Assembly: GCF_040111675.1 (NCBI RefSeq)
Contig: NZ_CP157794.1
Coordinates: forward strand, 3,679,501 to 3,743,500
Reading direction: 5' to 3'
Source of the DNA: Salinarimonas sp.
GTDB taxonomy: Bacteria > Pseudomonadota > Alphaproteobacteria > Rhizobiales > Beijerinckiaceae
DNA length: 64,000 bases
The notes under the pieces were generated by a model. It had not been told where the DNA came from. It was given only the letters and a program-made list of their open reading frames with translations, and did no database searches. Each line of letters starts with the position of its first letter. Positions within the stretch are counted from its first letter, which is position 1. The translations under genes and the position numbers were made by a program. Positions 1 to 8,309 of the stretch are shown one piece after another.

Positions 1-1
1 T

Positions 2-535
2 GCGGGCAAGAAGGTCTTCCTCGACTTCAAGCTCCACGACATTGCCAACACCGTGGAGGAAGGCGTCGCCGCGGTCGCCGCCATGGGCGTCGATCTCCTC
101 ACGGTGCACGCCTATCCGCAGACCATGCGCGCGGCGGTCGCCGGGCGCGGCGAGGGCGGGCTGAAGATCCTCGCGGTCACCGTGCTCACCTCCTGGGACG
201 ACGCGGACCTCGCCGAGGCGGGCGTCTCGGGCGACGTCGGCAGCGTCGTCGCGCGCCGCGCCGAGCAGGCGCGGGCGATCGGCGTCGACGGCCTCGTCGC
301 CGCGGCGGCGGAGGCGGCCCGCATCCGCGCCATCGTCGGGCCGGACCTCCTGATCGTCACCCCGGGCATCCGCCCCGCCGGCGCCGCCGCGGGCGACCAG
401 AAGCGGGTGATGGGCCCCGCCGACGCCCTCGCCGCCGGCGCCGACCATCTGGTGGTGGGCCGTCCGATCACGCAGGCCGAGGACCCGCGGAAGGCGGCGG
501 AGGCGATCCTCGCGGAGATGGCGGGGGCGGGCTAG
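2..535 (+). CDS. pyrF: Orotidine 5'-phosphate decarboxylase, 3' part (5' end outside window)
   Basis: Decarboxylates OMP to UMP, the last step of de novo pyrimidine synthesis in the cytoplasm. The open frame enters from the window edge and opens with [13 protein letters not shown], the family's catalytic Asp-Lys-His-Asp signature. The phosphate-binding end is visible as TPGIRP and then the late VVGRPIT motif. About 177 residues are present, against about 230 in the usual enzyme, so roughly the first 50-60 residues are missing only because of the window boundary. The stop codon directly abuts a palindromic repeat that could end the transcript. The family assignment is secure. Confidence 0.95.
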   Translation, partial: AGKKVFLDFKLHDIANTVEEGVAAVAAMGVDLLTVHAYPQTMRAAVAGRGEGGLKILAVTVLTSWDDADLAEAGVSGDVGSVVARRAEQARAIGVDGLVAAAAEAARIRAIVGPDLLIVTPGIRPAGAAAGDQKRVMGPADALAAGADHLVVGRPITQAEDPRKAAEAILAEMAGAG

Positions 536-583
536 AGCATGATCCCACCGAGTGGAATCCGGTTGGTGGACGAGATCATGCTC
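535..583. repeat. 49-bp palindromic dispersed repeat, family 3, copy 1
   Basis: The ends GAGCATGATC and GATCATGCTC form a perfect 10-bp inverted repeat around an inner CCACC...GGTGG dyad. A near-identical copy lies at 23013-23061 in the opposite orientation. This copy starts on the last base of the pyrF stop codon, so in RNA it would fold directly behind the gene and may act as a terminator or 3' end stabiliser (inference). Confidence 0.8.
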
Positions 584-775
584 AAAGGACGAATCGAGCG
601 GCCGTCGCGGCCCGCCGAGCGTGCGGGCGCCGGCCGACGCACACGTCTCCCGCGGCGATGACGCCCTGTCGGGCGCGCTCGACGCGCGGGCGTAGAGCGC
701 CTGCGAACGACGTGGGGGCGCGGTGAGGCGGGGGCGGCGCCCTCCCTCGCCCTCCTTCGCCCTCCCCGCTCCGGG

Positions 776-1987
776 TCACCGCGGCTTGGTGTGCTCGTCG
801 AGACCCGCCATGTCGGTCTCGTCGGAGAGGACGAGGGCGATCTTGCGCAGGCCCGCGACGTGGGCGAACACGATGGTGATCAGCACCGTCAGCGGGACGG
901 CCAGCAGCGCGCCGGGGATGCCCCAGATCCAGCCCCAGACGAGGAGCGAGAACAGGACGACGAGGGGGGAGAGGGAGAGCTGCTTGCCCTGCAGCCGGGG
1001 GTCGACGAAGTTGCCCATGATCTGCTCGATGACGAGAAGGCCGGCCGCGATGATCAGCGCCGTGCCGATGTCCACGGTGAAGAGCGCGAAGAGCACCGGC
1101 AGCGTGCCGGCGACGAGGGAGCCGAGCGTCGGCACGTAGTTCAGCAGGAAGCCGAGCAGCCCCCAGACGAGGGCGAACTCGAGCCCGAAGGCCCAGGTCC
1201 ACAGCCCGTAGAGCGTTCCGGTGACGACGCCGAGGATGGTGCGCACCACGAGATACCAGCGGAAGCGCTGGGCGATGGCCGTGACCGAGCGCGCCCAGCC
1301 CGCCTCGTCGTGGTCGTGCGCGACAGTCTTCAGCTTCTCCCCCCAGCGCGGCGCCTCGATCAGCATCAGGAGGGTGAAGAAGAAGATCAGCACGATGCCC
1401 GCCGCCACCGAGGCTGCGGAGGAGAGGATCGTGTCGGCGTAGGAGGCGACGCGGTCGAGCACGTCGCCGACGCCGAAGGGACCGGGGAGGCTCTGCACCG
1501 TCCCGGCGAGCCCGCCGCCGTTCTGCGGCTCCTCGCCCTCGGCCTGCGCCCCGCCGTCGGCCCGGCCCTGCTCGCCGCCGTCGCCCGGTACCGTCCCGTC
1601 CTGCGCCGCGCCCCACCATTCGCTCACATCGTCGGCGTAGCCCGGCAGGCGCTCGGCGACCTGCTCGGCCGCCGCCCACAGGCCGGCCAGGAACACGCCG
1701 AGCACGATCAGGATCACCGCCATGGCCGCCGTCGGGCCGAGCCAGCGCAGCCGATGGGGAACGTGGGCGCTCACCGCCGCGCTCACCGGGAACACCGCGA
1801 TGGCGATGAAGAAGGCGAAGGCGAGCGGCATCGTCACCGCCCGGGTCTCCCGCAGCGTCCAGGCGATGGCCAGCGCCGCGATGATGCCGACGAGCCAGAC
1901 CATCGTCTTCATCCGCGCCAGCGCGCGCAGGCGCTCGCTCGCGTCGGCGAAGACGGAGGTCGTGGCGTCCGGCGTCGGGTCGGTCAT
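776..1987 (-). CDS. AI-2E family transporter (PerM-like integral membrane protein)
   Basis: A membrane permease of the AI-2E/PerM family (DUF20), 403 residues. Two to three hydrophobic helices occupy roughly residues 30-110. An acidic Gly/Glu-rich loop (about 125-190) follows, and then the conserved C-terminal helix bundle, including the family's DPRLQGK-type segment and a late PLTVLITIVF helix. Known members export autoinducer-2 or act as sodium/proton antiporters, so the substrate cannot be read from sequence. The ATG at 1987 (protein start MTDPTPDAT) was chosen because the longer open frame upstream runs into repeat DNA. The gene stands alone. Confidence 0.85.
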   Translation of the reverse strand: MTDPTPDATTSVFADASERLRALARMKTMVWLVGIIAALAIAWTLRETRAVTMPLAFAFFIAIAVFPVSAAVSAHVPHRLRWLGPTAAMAVILIVLGVFLAGLWAAAEQVAERLPGYADDVSEWWGAAQDGTVPGDGGEQGRADGGAQAEGEEPQNGGGLAGTVQSLPGPFGVGDVLDRVASYADTILSSAASVAAGIVLIFFFTLLMLIEAPRWGEKLKTVAHDHDEAGWARSVTAIAQRFRWYLVVRTILGVVTGTLYGLWTWAFGLEFALVWGLLGFLLNYVPTLGSLVAGTLPVLFALFTVDIGTALIIAAGLLVIEQIMGNFVDPRLQGKQLSLSPLVVLFSLLVWGWIWGIPGALLAVPLTVLITIVFAHVAGLRKIALVLSDETDMAGLDEHTKPR

Positions 1988-2090
1988 CGGGCTCTCGCTC
2001 GCTCTCGGGGTTCGGCTCTCCTCGAGACGCCAACAGGAAGCGCCCACGACGGTTCCGAAGGCCGCGGGATGCGTCGCGCGCGCGAGGGCC

Positions 2091-2258
2091 TGTCTTCCCG
2101 GATTGGCGCAGCCAAGTCCGGGATCCAGATCCGCCGACATGTCCCCGAGCGCGCGCAGCGCGCTCGTCGCACGCGCTCGCGGAGCGTTCAGGTCCCGCAG
2201 CTGCAAGCCGACGTTCGTGGTTCTGGGTTCCGGGCTCCCTTCGCGCCCCGGAATGACA
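2091..2258. repeat. Dispersed inverted-repeat element, family 1, copy A
   Basis: About 168 bp. It starts with TGTCTTCCCGGATTG, followed by AAGTCCGGGATCCAG, and ends with TTCTGGGTTCCGGG and CCCCGGAATGACA. Each end is itself a hairpin, and the two ends are inverted copies of each other. Related copies are at 5541-5724, 13164-13362 and 62597-62775. It fills most of the 1988-2310 gap between the permease and rmuC. I see no gene in that gap. Confidence 0.8.
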
Positions 2259-2310
2259 GGAAACCGCGTTCAGCCTTCGTTCGCACTTTCCGTGCGAGGC
2301 TTCGCGCGTC

Positions 2311-3411
2311 ATGGACGCGCTCCTCGCCGATTTTACGGCCCGCCTCGCCGCGCTCGATCCCGCCGCCTTGGCGCTCGCCGCCGGGGCGGCGGCGCTCGGG
2401 CTGCTCCTCCATCTCGCCGTCTCCGTGCGCCGGCTGCGCCGCGAGCGCGCGGAGGTCGCCGAAGCCATGGCCGAGATGGCCCGGCGCCAGGCGGAGATGA
2501 CCGGGCGAATGACGTCCTTCACCGAGGTGTTCGGCGCACGCCAGGGCGATTTCGCCCGCATGCTGGCCGAGCGCATCGAGCGGGGCGCCCATGCCCAGGC
2601 CGAGAGCCTCACCAAGCTCACCGCCCGCCTCGCCGTGATCGACGCCGCGCAGAAATCCATCGGCGCGCTCGCGACCCAGGTCTCGGGCCTGGAGAAGGTG
2701 CTCTCCAACAAGCAGGCCCGCGGCGCCTGGGGCCAGGGGCGGATGGAGGCCATCGTCCGCGACGGCCTGCCGGCGGGCGCCTTCGCCTTCCAGGCGACGC
2801 TCACCTCGGGCGCGCGGCCGGACTGCCTGGTGCGGCTCCCCGGCGATCCGCGGGCGCTGGTCGTCGACGCCAAGTTCCCGCTGGAGAGCTTCGCCGCCTA
2901 CCGCGACGCGCAGACCCCCGAGGCGAAGGCCCGCGCGGGCAAGCTCGTGCGCGCCGACGTCTCCCGGCACGTGCAGGACATCGCGGGCAAGTACCTGATC
3001 CCCGGCGAGACCCAGGACGTCGCGCTGATGTTCGTCCCGGCCGAGAGCCTCTACGCCGACCTCCAGGAGCATTTCCCCGAGGTGGTGGAGCGCGCCCAGC
3101 GGGCGCGGGTGGTGATCGTCTCCCCTGCCCTGCTGGCGCTCGCCATCCAGGTCGTCCAGGCGCTCGCCCGCGACGCCCGCGTGCGCGAGGAGGCCCGAAT
3201 CATCCAGACCGAGGTCGCCCGCCTCCTCGCCGACATCGGCCGCCTCGACGAGCGCGTCGCCCGCCTCGACCAGCATTTCCGCCAGGCCCAGGACGACGTC
3301 GCCGGGATCCGCACCTCGACGGAGAAGATCGCGCGCCGGGGTCGGCGGATCGAGGCGCTGGACTTCGAGGACGGGCGGGAGGGGGATCTGTTCGCGCGGG
3401 CGGGGGAGTGA
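2311..3411 (+). CDS. rmuC: DNA recombination protein RmuC
   Basis: RmuC family protein, 366 residues, with a PD-(D/E)XK-like nuclease fold; it is known to limit inversions between short inverted repeats. An N-terminal membrane anchor (about residues 16-32) precedes a coiled coil (35-110). The conserved core follows, with SNKQARGAWGQGRMEAIV, the VVDAKFPLESF segment (acidic residue and Lys of the nuclease core) and a FVPAESLYADL segment near residue 232. E. coli RmuC is longer (about 475 residues); short forms like this are common in alphaproteobacteria. The start ATG at 2311 gives a sensible anchor. The gene sits between repeat elements. Confidence 0.92.
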   Translation: MDALLADFTARLAALDPAALALAAGAAALGLLLHLAVSVRRLRRERAEVAEAMAEMARRQAEMTGRMTSFTEVFGARQGDFARMLAERIERGAHAQAESLTKLTARLAVIDAAQKSIGALATQVSGLEKVLSNKQARGAWGQGRMEAIVRDGLPAGAFAFQATLTSGARPDCLVRLPGDPRALVVDAKFPLESFAAYRDAQTPEAKARAGKLVRADVSRHVQDIAGKYLIPGETQDVALMFVPAESLYADLQEHFPEVVERAQRARVVIVSPALLALAIQVVQALARDARVREEARIIQTEVARLLADIGRLDERVARLDQHFRQAQDDVAGIRTSTEKIARRGRRIEALDFEDGREGDLFARAGE

Positions 3412-3413
3412 AA

Positions 3414-3464
3414 CCTCCCCGCAGGGGAGGTCGACGGCCCGGAGGGCCGACGGGTGGGGCGCGG
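3414..3464. repeat. Half-unit of dispersed repeat family 2 (CCTCCCC-type)
   Basis: A perfect hairpin CCTCCCC-GCA-GGGGAGG at 3414-3430 is followed by a second hairpin built on GGCCC/GGGCC and then by GACGGGTGGGGCGCGG. The same order of parts forms each arm of the longer element at 12362-12555. It begins just behind the rmuC stop and could act as a 3' end structure. Confidence 0.65.
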
Positions 3465-3594
3465 CCGCGCCATCGCCCTCTACGTTCGCGAGGCCTCGGC
3501 CGAGGCGCCCGACAGCCTGGAGCGCGCCGCCCGCACGATGTTCCGCCTCGGCTTCGACCTGCCGACGGAGGCGGAGGCGTCGCACGCCGGCTGA
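3454..3594 (+). other. Short coding-like stretch, possible gene remnant
   Basis: A 46-residue open frame from a GTG at 3454 reads, in part, ALYVREASAEAPDSLERAAR. Its composition resembles genuine protein from this genome (helical, Ala/Glu/Arg-rich, GC-rich third positions). It starts inside a repeat half-unit and has no convincing ribosome-binding site. It may be the tail of a decayed gene cut by the repeat, or chance. I do not recognise a family. Confidence 0.2.
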
Positions 3595-3637
3595 CGGCCC
3601 GCGCGCCGCTCGTCGGCGACGCGCGAGCCGGACGTGC

Positions 3638-4342
3638 TCAGAACAGCGCGCCGAACAGGCCGCGGCGGGACATCGCCTCGCGGCGGGGGGCCTCGGCGGG
3701 GGCGGCGGCATAGAAGCCGGCGGCGTTCTGACGGACCTTCACCCGCGCGCCGGTCCGGGCGCGCTCGTAGAGGTGCAGTGCGTCCTGGTTCAGCATGCGG
3801 ATGCAGCCCGAGGACACGGCCTTGCCGATGGACCAGGGCTCGTTGGTGCCGTGGATGCGGTAGAGCGTGTCGCGGCCGCCCTGGTAGAGGTAGAGCGCGC
3901 GGGCGCCGAGCGGGTTGTCGAGGCCGCCTTCCATGTGGCGCGGCAGCTCGGGCTGGCGGCGGCGCATGGCGGCGGGGGGCGTCCAGCCGGGCCAGCGGGC
4001 CTTGCGGCCGACCCGCGCCGAGCCCGACCAGGAGAAGCCCTGGCGGCCGACCCCGATGCCGTAGCGATAGGCGCGACCGCCCTCGCGGATCAGGTAGAGG
4101 TGCTTGTCGGCGGTGTCGACGATGATGGTGCCGGGCCGCTCGGGCCCGTCGTAGGCGACCTCCGTCAGGCGCAGATGCGCCGGCATCCGGCGCGGATCGA
4201 CGAAGGGGATGTCGTAGGGCTCGTCCGGGATGTAGCCGGAATACCAGGAGGAGGCCTGGGAATAGGACTGGGCGGACGTGCGGGCGGGGGACGCGACGGC
4301 GAGCGCCGCCGCCGCTCCGAGGAGCGTTCGGCGCGTGATCAT
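3638..4342 (-). CDS. L,D-transpeptidase (YkuD domain), Tat-exported
   Basis: Periplasmic peptidoglycan cross-linking or lipoprotein-attaching enzyme, 234 residues. The N-terminus TRRTLLGAAAALAVA is a twin-arginine signal, cleaved near TSA-QS. The YkuD catalytic signature HGTNEPWSIGKAVSSGCIR lies at about 163-181, with its His and the nucleophilic Cys in SGC. A PGTIIVDTADKHLYLI strand opens the domain. The ATG at 4342 was chosen over one at 4360 because a GAGG motif sits 5 bases upstream of it. Alphaproteobacterial genomes usually carry many such paralogues, so the exact cross-link type is unknown. Confidence 0.9.
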   Translation of the reverse strand: MITRRTLLGAAAALAVASPARTSAQSYSQASSWYSGYIPDEPYDIPFVDPRRMPAHLRLTEVAYDGPERPGTIIVDTADKHLYLIREGGRAYRYGIGVGRQGFSWSGSARVGRKARWPGWTPPAAMRRRQPELPRHMEGGLDNPLGARALYLYQGGRDTLYRIHGTNEPWSIGKAVSSGCIRMLNQDALHLYERARTGARVKVRQNAAGFYAAAPAEAPRREAMSRRGLFGALF

Positions 4343-4467
4343 GCAGACCTCGCTTCTCATCAGGCGGGGGAGTGGAACGGGTTGGGCTGACAAAGCCGTG
4401 GAACGGTCCGGGTTCCATCCCGGGATGCGCCGCCGCCCCGGACGCCGGGTCCCGCCGCCCCTCCGCC

Positions 4468-5058
4468 TCAGGCGTTGCGCCAGGCTTTCGCCATCGCGAG
4501 GAAGTTCCCGAGGATGGTCTCGCCGTGCTCCGAGAGGATGCTCTCGGGGTGGAACTGCACGCCGTGCACCGGGAGCGTCCTGTGCGAGGCGGCCATGATC
4601 TGGCCGTCGTCGGTCTCGGCGGTGACGGCGAGGTCCTCCGGGCAGGTGTCGCGCGCGATCACGAGGGAATGATAGCGCGTCGCGACGAAATCCTGCACGC
4701 AGCCGGCAAACAGCCCCTCGCCGGAATGGCGCACGCGGCTCGTCTTGCCGTGCATGGGCAGCGGCGCGCGCACGACGGCGCCGCCGAAGGCCTGGCCGAT
4801 CGCCTGCAGGCCGAGGCAGACGCCGAAGATCGGCGTGCGGCCGGCGCCCTTCTCGATCAGCTCGAGGCAGATCCCCGCCTCGTTCGGCGTGCAGGGCCCG
4901 GGCGAGAGCACGATGGCGTCGTAGCCGGCCTCGAGCACGTCGTCCGCCGTGCGCGCGTCGTTGCGCACGACCTCGATGTCGTGCGTGAAGCGGCTCACCA
5001 GGTGCACGAGGTTCCAGGTGAAGCTGTCGTAATTGTCGACGACGAGAAGGCGGGTCAT
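4468..5058 (-). CDS. Aminodeoxychorismate/anthranilate synthase glutamine amidotransferase subunit
   Basis: Class I glutamine amidotransferase subunit that supplies ammonia to a chorismate-using partner, for tryptophan (TrpG) or folate (PabA) synthesis. The 196-residue length is typical. It begins VVDNYDSFTWNLVHL, shows SPGPCTPNEAGIC, the nucleophile in GVCLGLQAIGQAFGG (Cys about 79) and the His-Glu pair in VQFHPESILSEHG (about 167). The partner subunit gene is not adjacent in the window, so trpG and pabA cannot be separated; one protein often serves both pathways. Confidence 0.9.
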   Translation of the reverse strand: MTRLLVVDNYDSFTWNLVHLVSRFTHDIEVVRNDARTADDVLEAGYDAIVLSPGPCTPNEAGICLELIEKGAGRTPIFGVCLGLQAIGQAFGGAVVRAPLPMHGKTSRVRHSGEGLFAGCVQDFVATRYHSLVIARDTCPEDLAVTAETDDGQIMAASHRTLPVHGVQFHPESILSEHGETILGNFLAMAKAWRNA

Positions 5059-5205
5059 GTCCGGCGGCCCTGCGGTGCGGCCTCCGGTCTAGCAGGCGCG
5101 GGCCCCGCGCGCAAAGCGCGACCGCGATGCGCGGCCTCTCGGCGGAACTTCGGCGCGCGGCGATCATTTCCCGCAGAGAGAACAATATCGGAACGGAGGA
5201 CGAGC

Positions 5206-5478
5206 ATGTCCGCAGACGATCGCGCCCGCGGCGCGCACGAGGACCCGCCCGAGGTCGAGAACCCCGAGAATCCCAAGCAGACCCCGGCCACGGGCAACCA
5301 GCAGAAGGACCCGGAGGAATGGGTGACCGGCCACGAGCCGATGACGGGCGCCCAGGCCTCCTACCTGAAGACCCTCTCCGAGCAGGCCCACAAGCCCGAG
5401 CTCTACGACCCCGAGCTCGACAAGGCGGAGGCGTCGAAGCGCATTGACGAATTGCGCGCGGCGACGGGGAAGGATTGA
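5206..5478 (+). CDS. DUF3072 domain-containing small protein
   Basis: A 90-residue, highly charged soluble protein. Its core DPEEWVTGHEPMTGAQASYL and the later LDKAEASKRIDELR match what I recall of the DUF3072 family; the function is unknown. The N-terminal 40 residues are disordered and rich in Pro, Glu and Asn. The start at 5206 is supported by GGAGGA at 5195-5200 with a 5-base spacer. The divergent amidotransferase starts about 150 bp away, and the gap has AT-rich promoter-like sequence (GAACAATATCGGAAC). Confidence 0.8.
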   Translation: MSADDRARGAHEDPPEVENPENPKQTPATGNQQKDPEEWVTGHEPMTGAQASYLKTLSEQAHKPELYDPELDKAEASKRIDELRAATGKD

Positions 5479-5540
5479 TCCTTCGCGTCGCCCGCGTGAA
5501 AGCCGCCCGGTGAAAAGAGTAGCAAATCTCCGTCATCTCC

Positions 5541-5724
5541 TGTCATCCCGGATTGCGAAGCAAGTCCGGGACCCAGAACCTCCATCGCATGGTCAGCGTG
5601 CGCGAAAGCGCGCGCGTCCCGGGCCCGTCATGCCAGCGTCGAGGCCGAGGGACGCCGCGCAAGCGCCGCTCGGGACGCGGCGGAGGGTCTGGGTCCCGGA
5701 CTGCCTTCGGCATCCGGGATGACA
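5541..5724. repeat. Dispersed inverted-repeat element, family 1, copy B
   Basis: 184 bp with the clearest ends of the family: TGTCATCCCGGATTGCGAAG at the left, and GGTCTGGGTCCCGGACTG followed by CATCCGGGATGACA at the right. The two roughly 40-bp ends are inverted copies with hairpins of their own. It lies between the convergent DUF3072 and YbhN-like genes, in a gap with no other feature. Confidence 0.85.
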
Positions 5725-5752
5725 CCGTAGGAAGCGCCACGCACGCCACCCC

Positions 5753-6754
5753 TCACCCGCTCTCCCGACCCTGCCCCTTCCGCCCGAGGCGCTTCGCGCG
5801 CGTGCGCAGCGCCTCGGCCAGCTTGCGGCGCTCGAACACGGCGACGACCACGAGCGAGAAGGCGAAGGGGACGAGGAGGTAGTAGACGCGGAAGAGCACG
5901 AGGGCCGCGATCAGCTCGGCGTCCGGGATGTCTGGCATCGCCGTGATGAAGACGAGCTCGAACACGCCGAGCCCGCCCGGCGCGTGCGAGATCAGCGCCG
6001 CCGAGAAGGAGGCGAGGAAGACCGCCAGCACGACGAAATAGCCGGGGTTCGCGTCCCAGGGCAGCAGGAAGTAGACGATCGCCGCCGTGAAGAGCAGGTC
6101 GAGCGTCGAGGCCGCGAGCTGGCGGGCGGTGACCGCCGGGCGCGGATAGTCGAGCCGGAAGGCGCGGATCCGCAGGGGCGGCAGGCCGAGCAGCGAGCCG
6201 AGGAGATAGAGCGCCACGAGCAGCAGCAGCGCCGATCCGATCCCCTGCGCCACGGGCTCGATCTGCAGCCCCGCCGGCAGGAGATCGGCGAGCCGCGCGA
6301 GGACGTAGGGCTCGAAGACGAGGACGAGCCCCGTCAGCACGACGACGCCCAGCACGAAGGTGAACGAGCAGATCCCGACCAGCACCGCGATCTGGCTCGG
6401 GGAGAGCCCCTGCGAGGTGTAGGCGCGGTAGCGCACCATGGCGCCCGAGAGCACGGACGCGCCGATATTGTGCGAGAGCGCGTAGGTGGTGAAGGACGCC
6501 AGCGTGATGAAGGTCCAGGAGATGTGCTTCACGCCCAGGTGCAGGAGCGCGATCCGGTCGTACCAGGCGAGCATGCCGTAGCCCGCGACCGTGGAGAGCG
6601 CCGCCAGCACGAGCTGCCAGGGCCCGATTCGCGCCATCGACTCCAGCACGTCCTCGGCCGAGATGGCGCGCAGCTCCCGGGCGAGCAGCCAGAACGAGAA
6701 GGCGACCGCCAGGAGGCCGACGACCGGCCAGATGTAGTCGAGCGCTTTCTTCAT
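5753..6754 (-). CDS. Lysylphosphatidylglycerol synthase TM region / YbhN-like membrane protein (UPF0104)
   Basis: A 333-residue polytopic membrane protein of the AglD/MprF-N-terminal (UPF0104) type. About eight hydrophobic segments are visible, including an early YIWPVVGLLAVAFSFWLLA and a late FRVYYLLVPFAFSLVVVAVF. The family signature PGGLGVFELVF is near residue 240. It lacks the cytoplasmic DUF2156 transferase domain of full MprF, so it is probably a flippase-like or uncharacterised membrane protein. The ATG at 6754 is preferred to 6829 because the extra 25 residues look unlike the family; no strong ribosome-binding site is visible at either. Confidence 0.85.
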   Translation of the reverse strand: MKKALDYIWPVVGLLAVAFSFWLLARELRAISAEDVLESMARIGPWQLVLAALSTVAGYGMLAWYDRIALLHLGVKHISWTFITLASFTTYALSHNIGASVLSGAMVRYRAYTSQGLSPSQIAVLVGICSFTFVLGVVVLTGLVLVFEPYVLARLADLLPAGLQIEPVAQGIGSALLLLVALYLLGSLLGLPPLRIRAFRLDYPRPAVTARQLAASTLDLLFTAAIVYFLLPWDANPGYFVVLAVFLASFSAALISHAPGGLGVFELVFITAMPDIPDAELIAALVLFRVYYLLVPFAFSLVVVAVFERRKLAEALRTRAKRLGRKGQGRESG

Positions 6755-6850
6755 CGGGGCGGCGGGTCGCTCGGGCGTCTCGCGGTGAACGGTCTCGACC
6801 CGACCTAGAGGAAGTCCGCCGCCGGGCAAAGCGAAACCGGGCGCGGCCGG

Positions 6851-7729
6851 TCAGAGCCCTTCCGATTCGAGCCAGGCGACGAGCTTGCGGCCGAGCGCCT
6901 CGGCGCCGACGTCGAGCATGGGGAAGTGGCCGGCCTGATCGAGGGTCTCGTGCCGGGCGGCGTGGTAGAACGCGGTGCGCAGGGTGCAGGAGCGCCAGAC
7001 GAGCCGGTCCTGCGCCGCGCCGAGAACGAGGGTCGGCAGCCGCGTGAGGAAGGCGGAGAGGACCGGGCCCGGCATGTGCGCCTGCGAGAGGGCGCGGGGC
7101 GCCTCCGGCGTCATCAGCGCGGCGTAGCGCCGCACGCGCGCCGCCGGCAGCCCCTCCGAGAACAAGAGGTGCCGGGCCCCGGCGGTCATCGCCGAGGCCT
7201 CCGGGGCGGTCGCGCCGACGAAGGCGTCGAGCCACACGACGGGCTCGGTGAGCGCCGCGCGGGCGTTGACGAGCGCGAGCCCCTCGGGCGGGAGCGAGCA
7301 GACGAGGGCGAGCCCGCGCATCCGCGACCGCCCGACGAGCCGTTGCGCCAGGAGCCCGCCCAGCGAATGGCCGACCACGACCGGCGCCTGGGGCAGGAGG
7401 TCGAAGGCGAATCGCGCGTCGGCGAGATAGTCGTCCAGCGTGATCTCGCGCAGGCGCTCGCGCCCCTCGGACCCGCCGTGCCCGCGCAGCGACACGGCGA
7501 GCGAGGCGCGCCCGCGCCGGGCGAGATAGGGCCCCAGGTGCTCGGCCCACATCCAGGCGCCGCCGAAGGCGCCGTGCAGAAGCAGCAGCGGCGCGCCGAC
7601 GCGCGGGCCGTCGGGCACGGTCTCCACGATCTCCAGCGCCGGCCCGTCGGCGCGCGGGGCGACGCGGGTCGAGACCCTGTAGCCGCCCTGCGGCCCGCTG
7701 CGACCCGGTGTCTGCGTCTGGCTCGGCAT
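6851..7729 (-). CDS. Alpha/beta hydrolase
   Basis: A 292-residue soluble hydrolase with the full alpha/beta fold. The oxyanion motif is LLLHGAFGGAWMW (about 52-64), the nucleophile elbow is VVGHSLGGLLAQ (Ser about 121), and the catalytic His lies in DQAGHFPML near the C-terminus. No signal peptide is visible, so it is probably cytoplasmic. The substrate is unknown; esterase and lactonase activities are equally possible. It lies about 97 bases downstream of the start of the YbhN-like gene on the same strand, so the two may be co-transcribed with this gene first. Confidence 0.88.
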   Translation of the reverse strand: MPSQTQTPGRSGPQGGYRVSTRVAPRADGPALEIVETVPDGPRVGAPLLLLHGAFGGAWMWAEHLGPYLARRGRASLAVSLRGHGGSEGRERLREITLDDYLADARFAFDLLPQAPVVVGHSLGGLLAQRLVGRSRMRGLALVCSLPPEGLALVNARAALTEPVVWLDAFVGATAPEASAMTAGARHLLFSEGLPAARVRRYAALMTPEAPRALSQAHMPGPVLSAFLTRLPTLVLGAAQDRLVWRSCTLRTAFYHAARHETLDQAGHFPMLDVGAEALGRKLVAWLESEGL

Positions 7730-7924
7730 CTCGTCTCGGCTCCCGAAGGACGGCTGGCGCGCGGTTCGCGCCGCGCCGCACCATGCATACGGCCGCGCTG
7801 CGGCGAAGTCATGTCCGGGCTCTCGCCACCCGCCCGCCTGCGGATCTCCCCCGATGTATGGATTGCGGGTCTCGTCGGCATCGGCTAAAGCCGAGGTCGT
7901 TTGCGTGGAAGGATGACCAGGACG

Positions 7925-8227
7925 ATGGCGACCATGGTGCAGAGCGAGCGTCACCCCAACGAAGGCTACAGCCCCGAGATGGACGGGCAGACCCACGAGA
8001 AGACCTACGACGGCTTCATCGTCTTCACGGCGATCTCCTCCGCGGTCGTGCTGTGCTGGGTCATGGCGCTCGCGCTCGGCGGGATCAAGGACGCCTGGCT
8101 GTCGGGCATTCTCGGCGTCGTCGCGTCGATGATCGCGGGCGGCGTCGGGGCGATTTTCCCGAGCGTCGGCTGGCGCGCGCCGGGCGCCGTCTTCGTCCTG
8201 ATGGTTCTCGTCTTCATCCTGTCCTGA
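7925..8227 (+). CDS. aa3-type cytochrome c oxidase subunit IV
   Basis: A roughly 100-residue protein. Its N-terminal soluble part contains DGQTHEKTYDGFIVFTA, the hallmark of the bacterial aa3-type COX subunit IV family. Hydrophobic helices follow: ISSAVVLCWVMALAL, an Ala/Gly-rich helix at about 60-80, and a C-terminal VFVLMVLVFIL. Most family members have one helix, so the extra C-terminal helices are notable. Start choice is uncertain (ATG at 7913, 7925 or 7934, or TTG at 7901); 7925 was taken as a compromise with GGAAGGA upstream. It precedes the transhydrogenase genes with an 82-bp gap and may be co-transcribed. Confidence 0.8.
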   Translation: MATMVQSERHPNEGYSPEMDGQTHEKTYDGFIVFTAISSAVVLCWVMALALGGIKDAWLSGILGVVASMIAGGVGAIFPSVGWRAPGAVFVLMVLVFILS

Positions 8228-8309
8228 ACGGGCCGCGCGGGCGCGTCGCGACGGCCGTGACCGGGCCGGTCCGCGCGCGCCCTCACCAACGAGATTGGGG
8301 GAGAGGGGC

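Noticed and set aside
582..2873. A 763-codon open frame on the minus strand across the permease and part of rmuC
   Set aside because: Arg/Ser-rich composition with no family features; it is an antisense or frame-shifted shadow produced by high GC.
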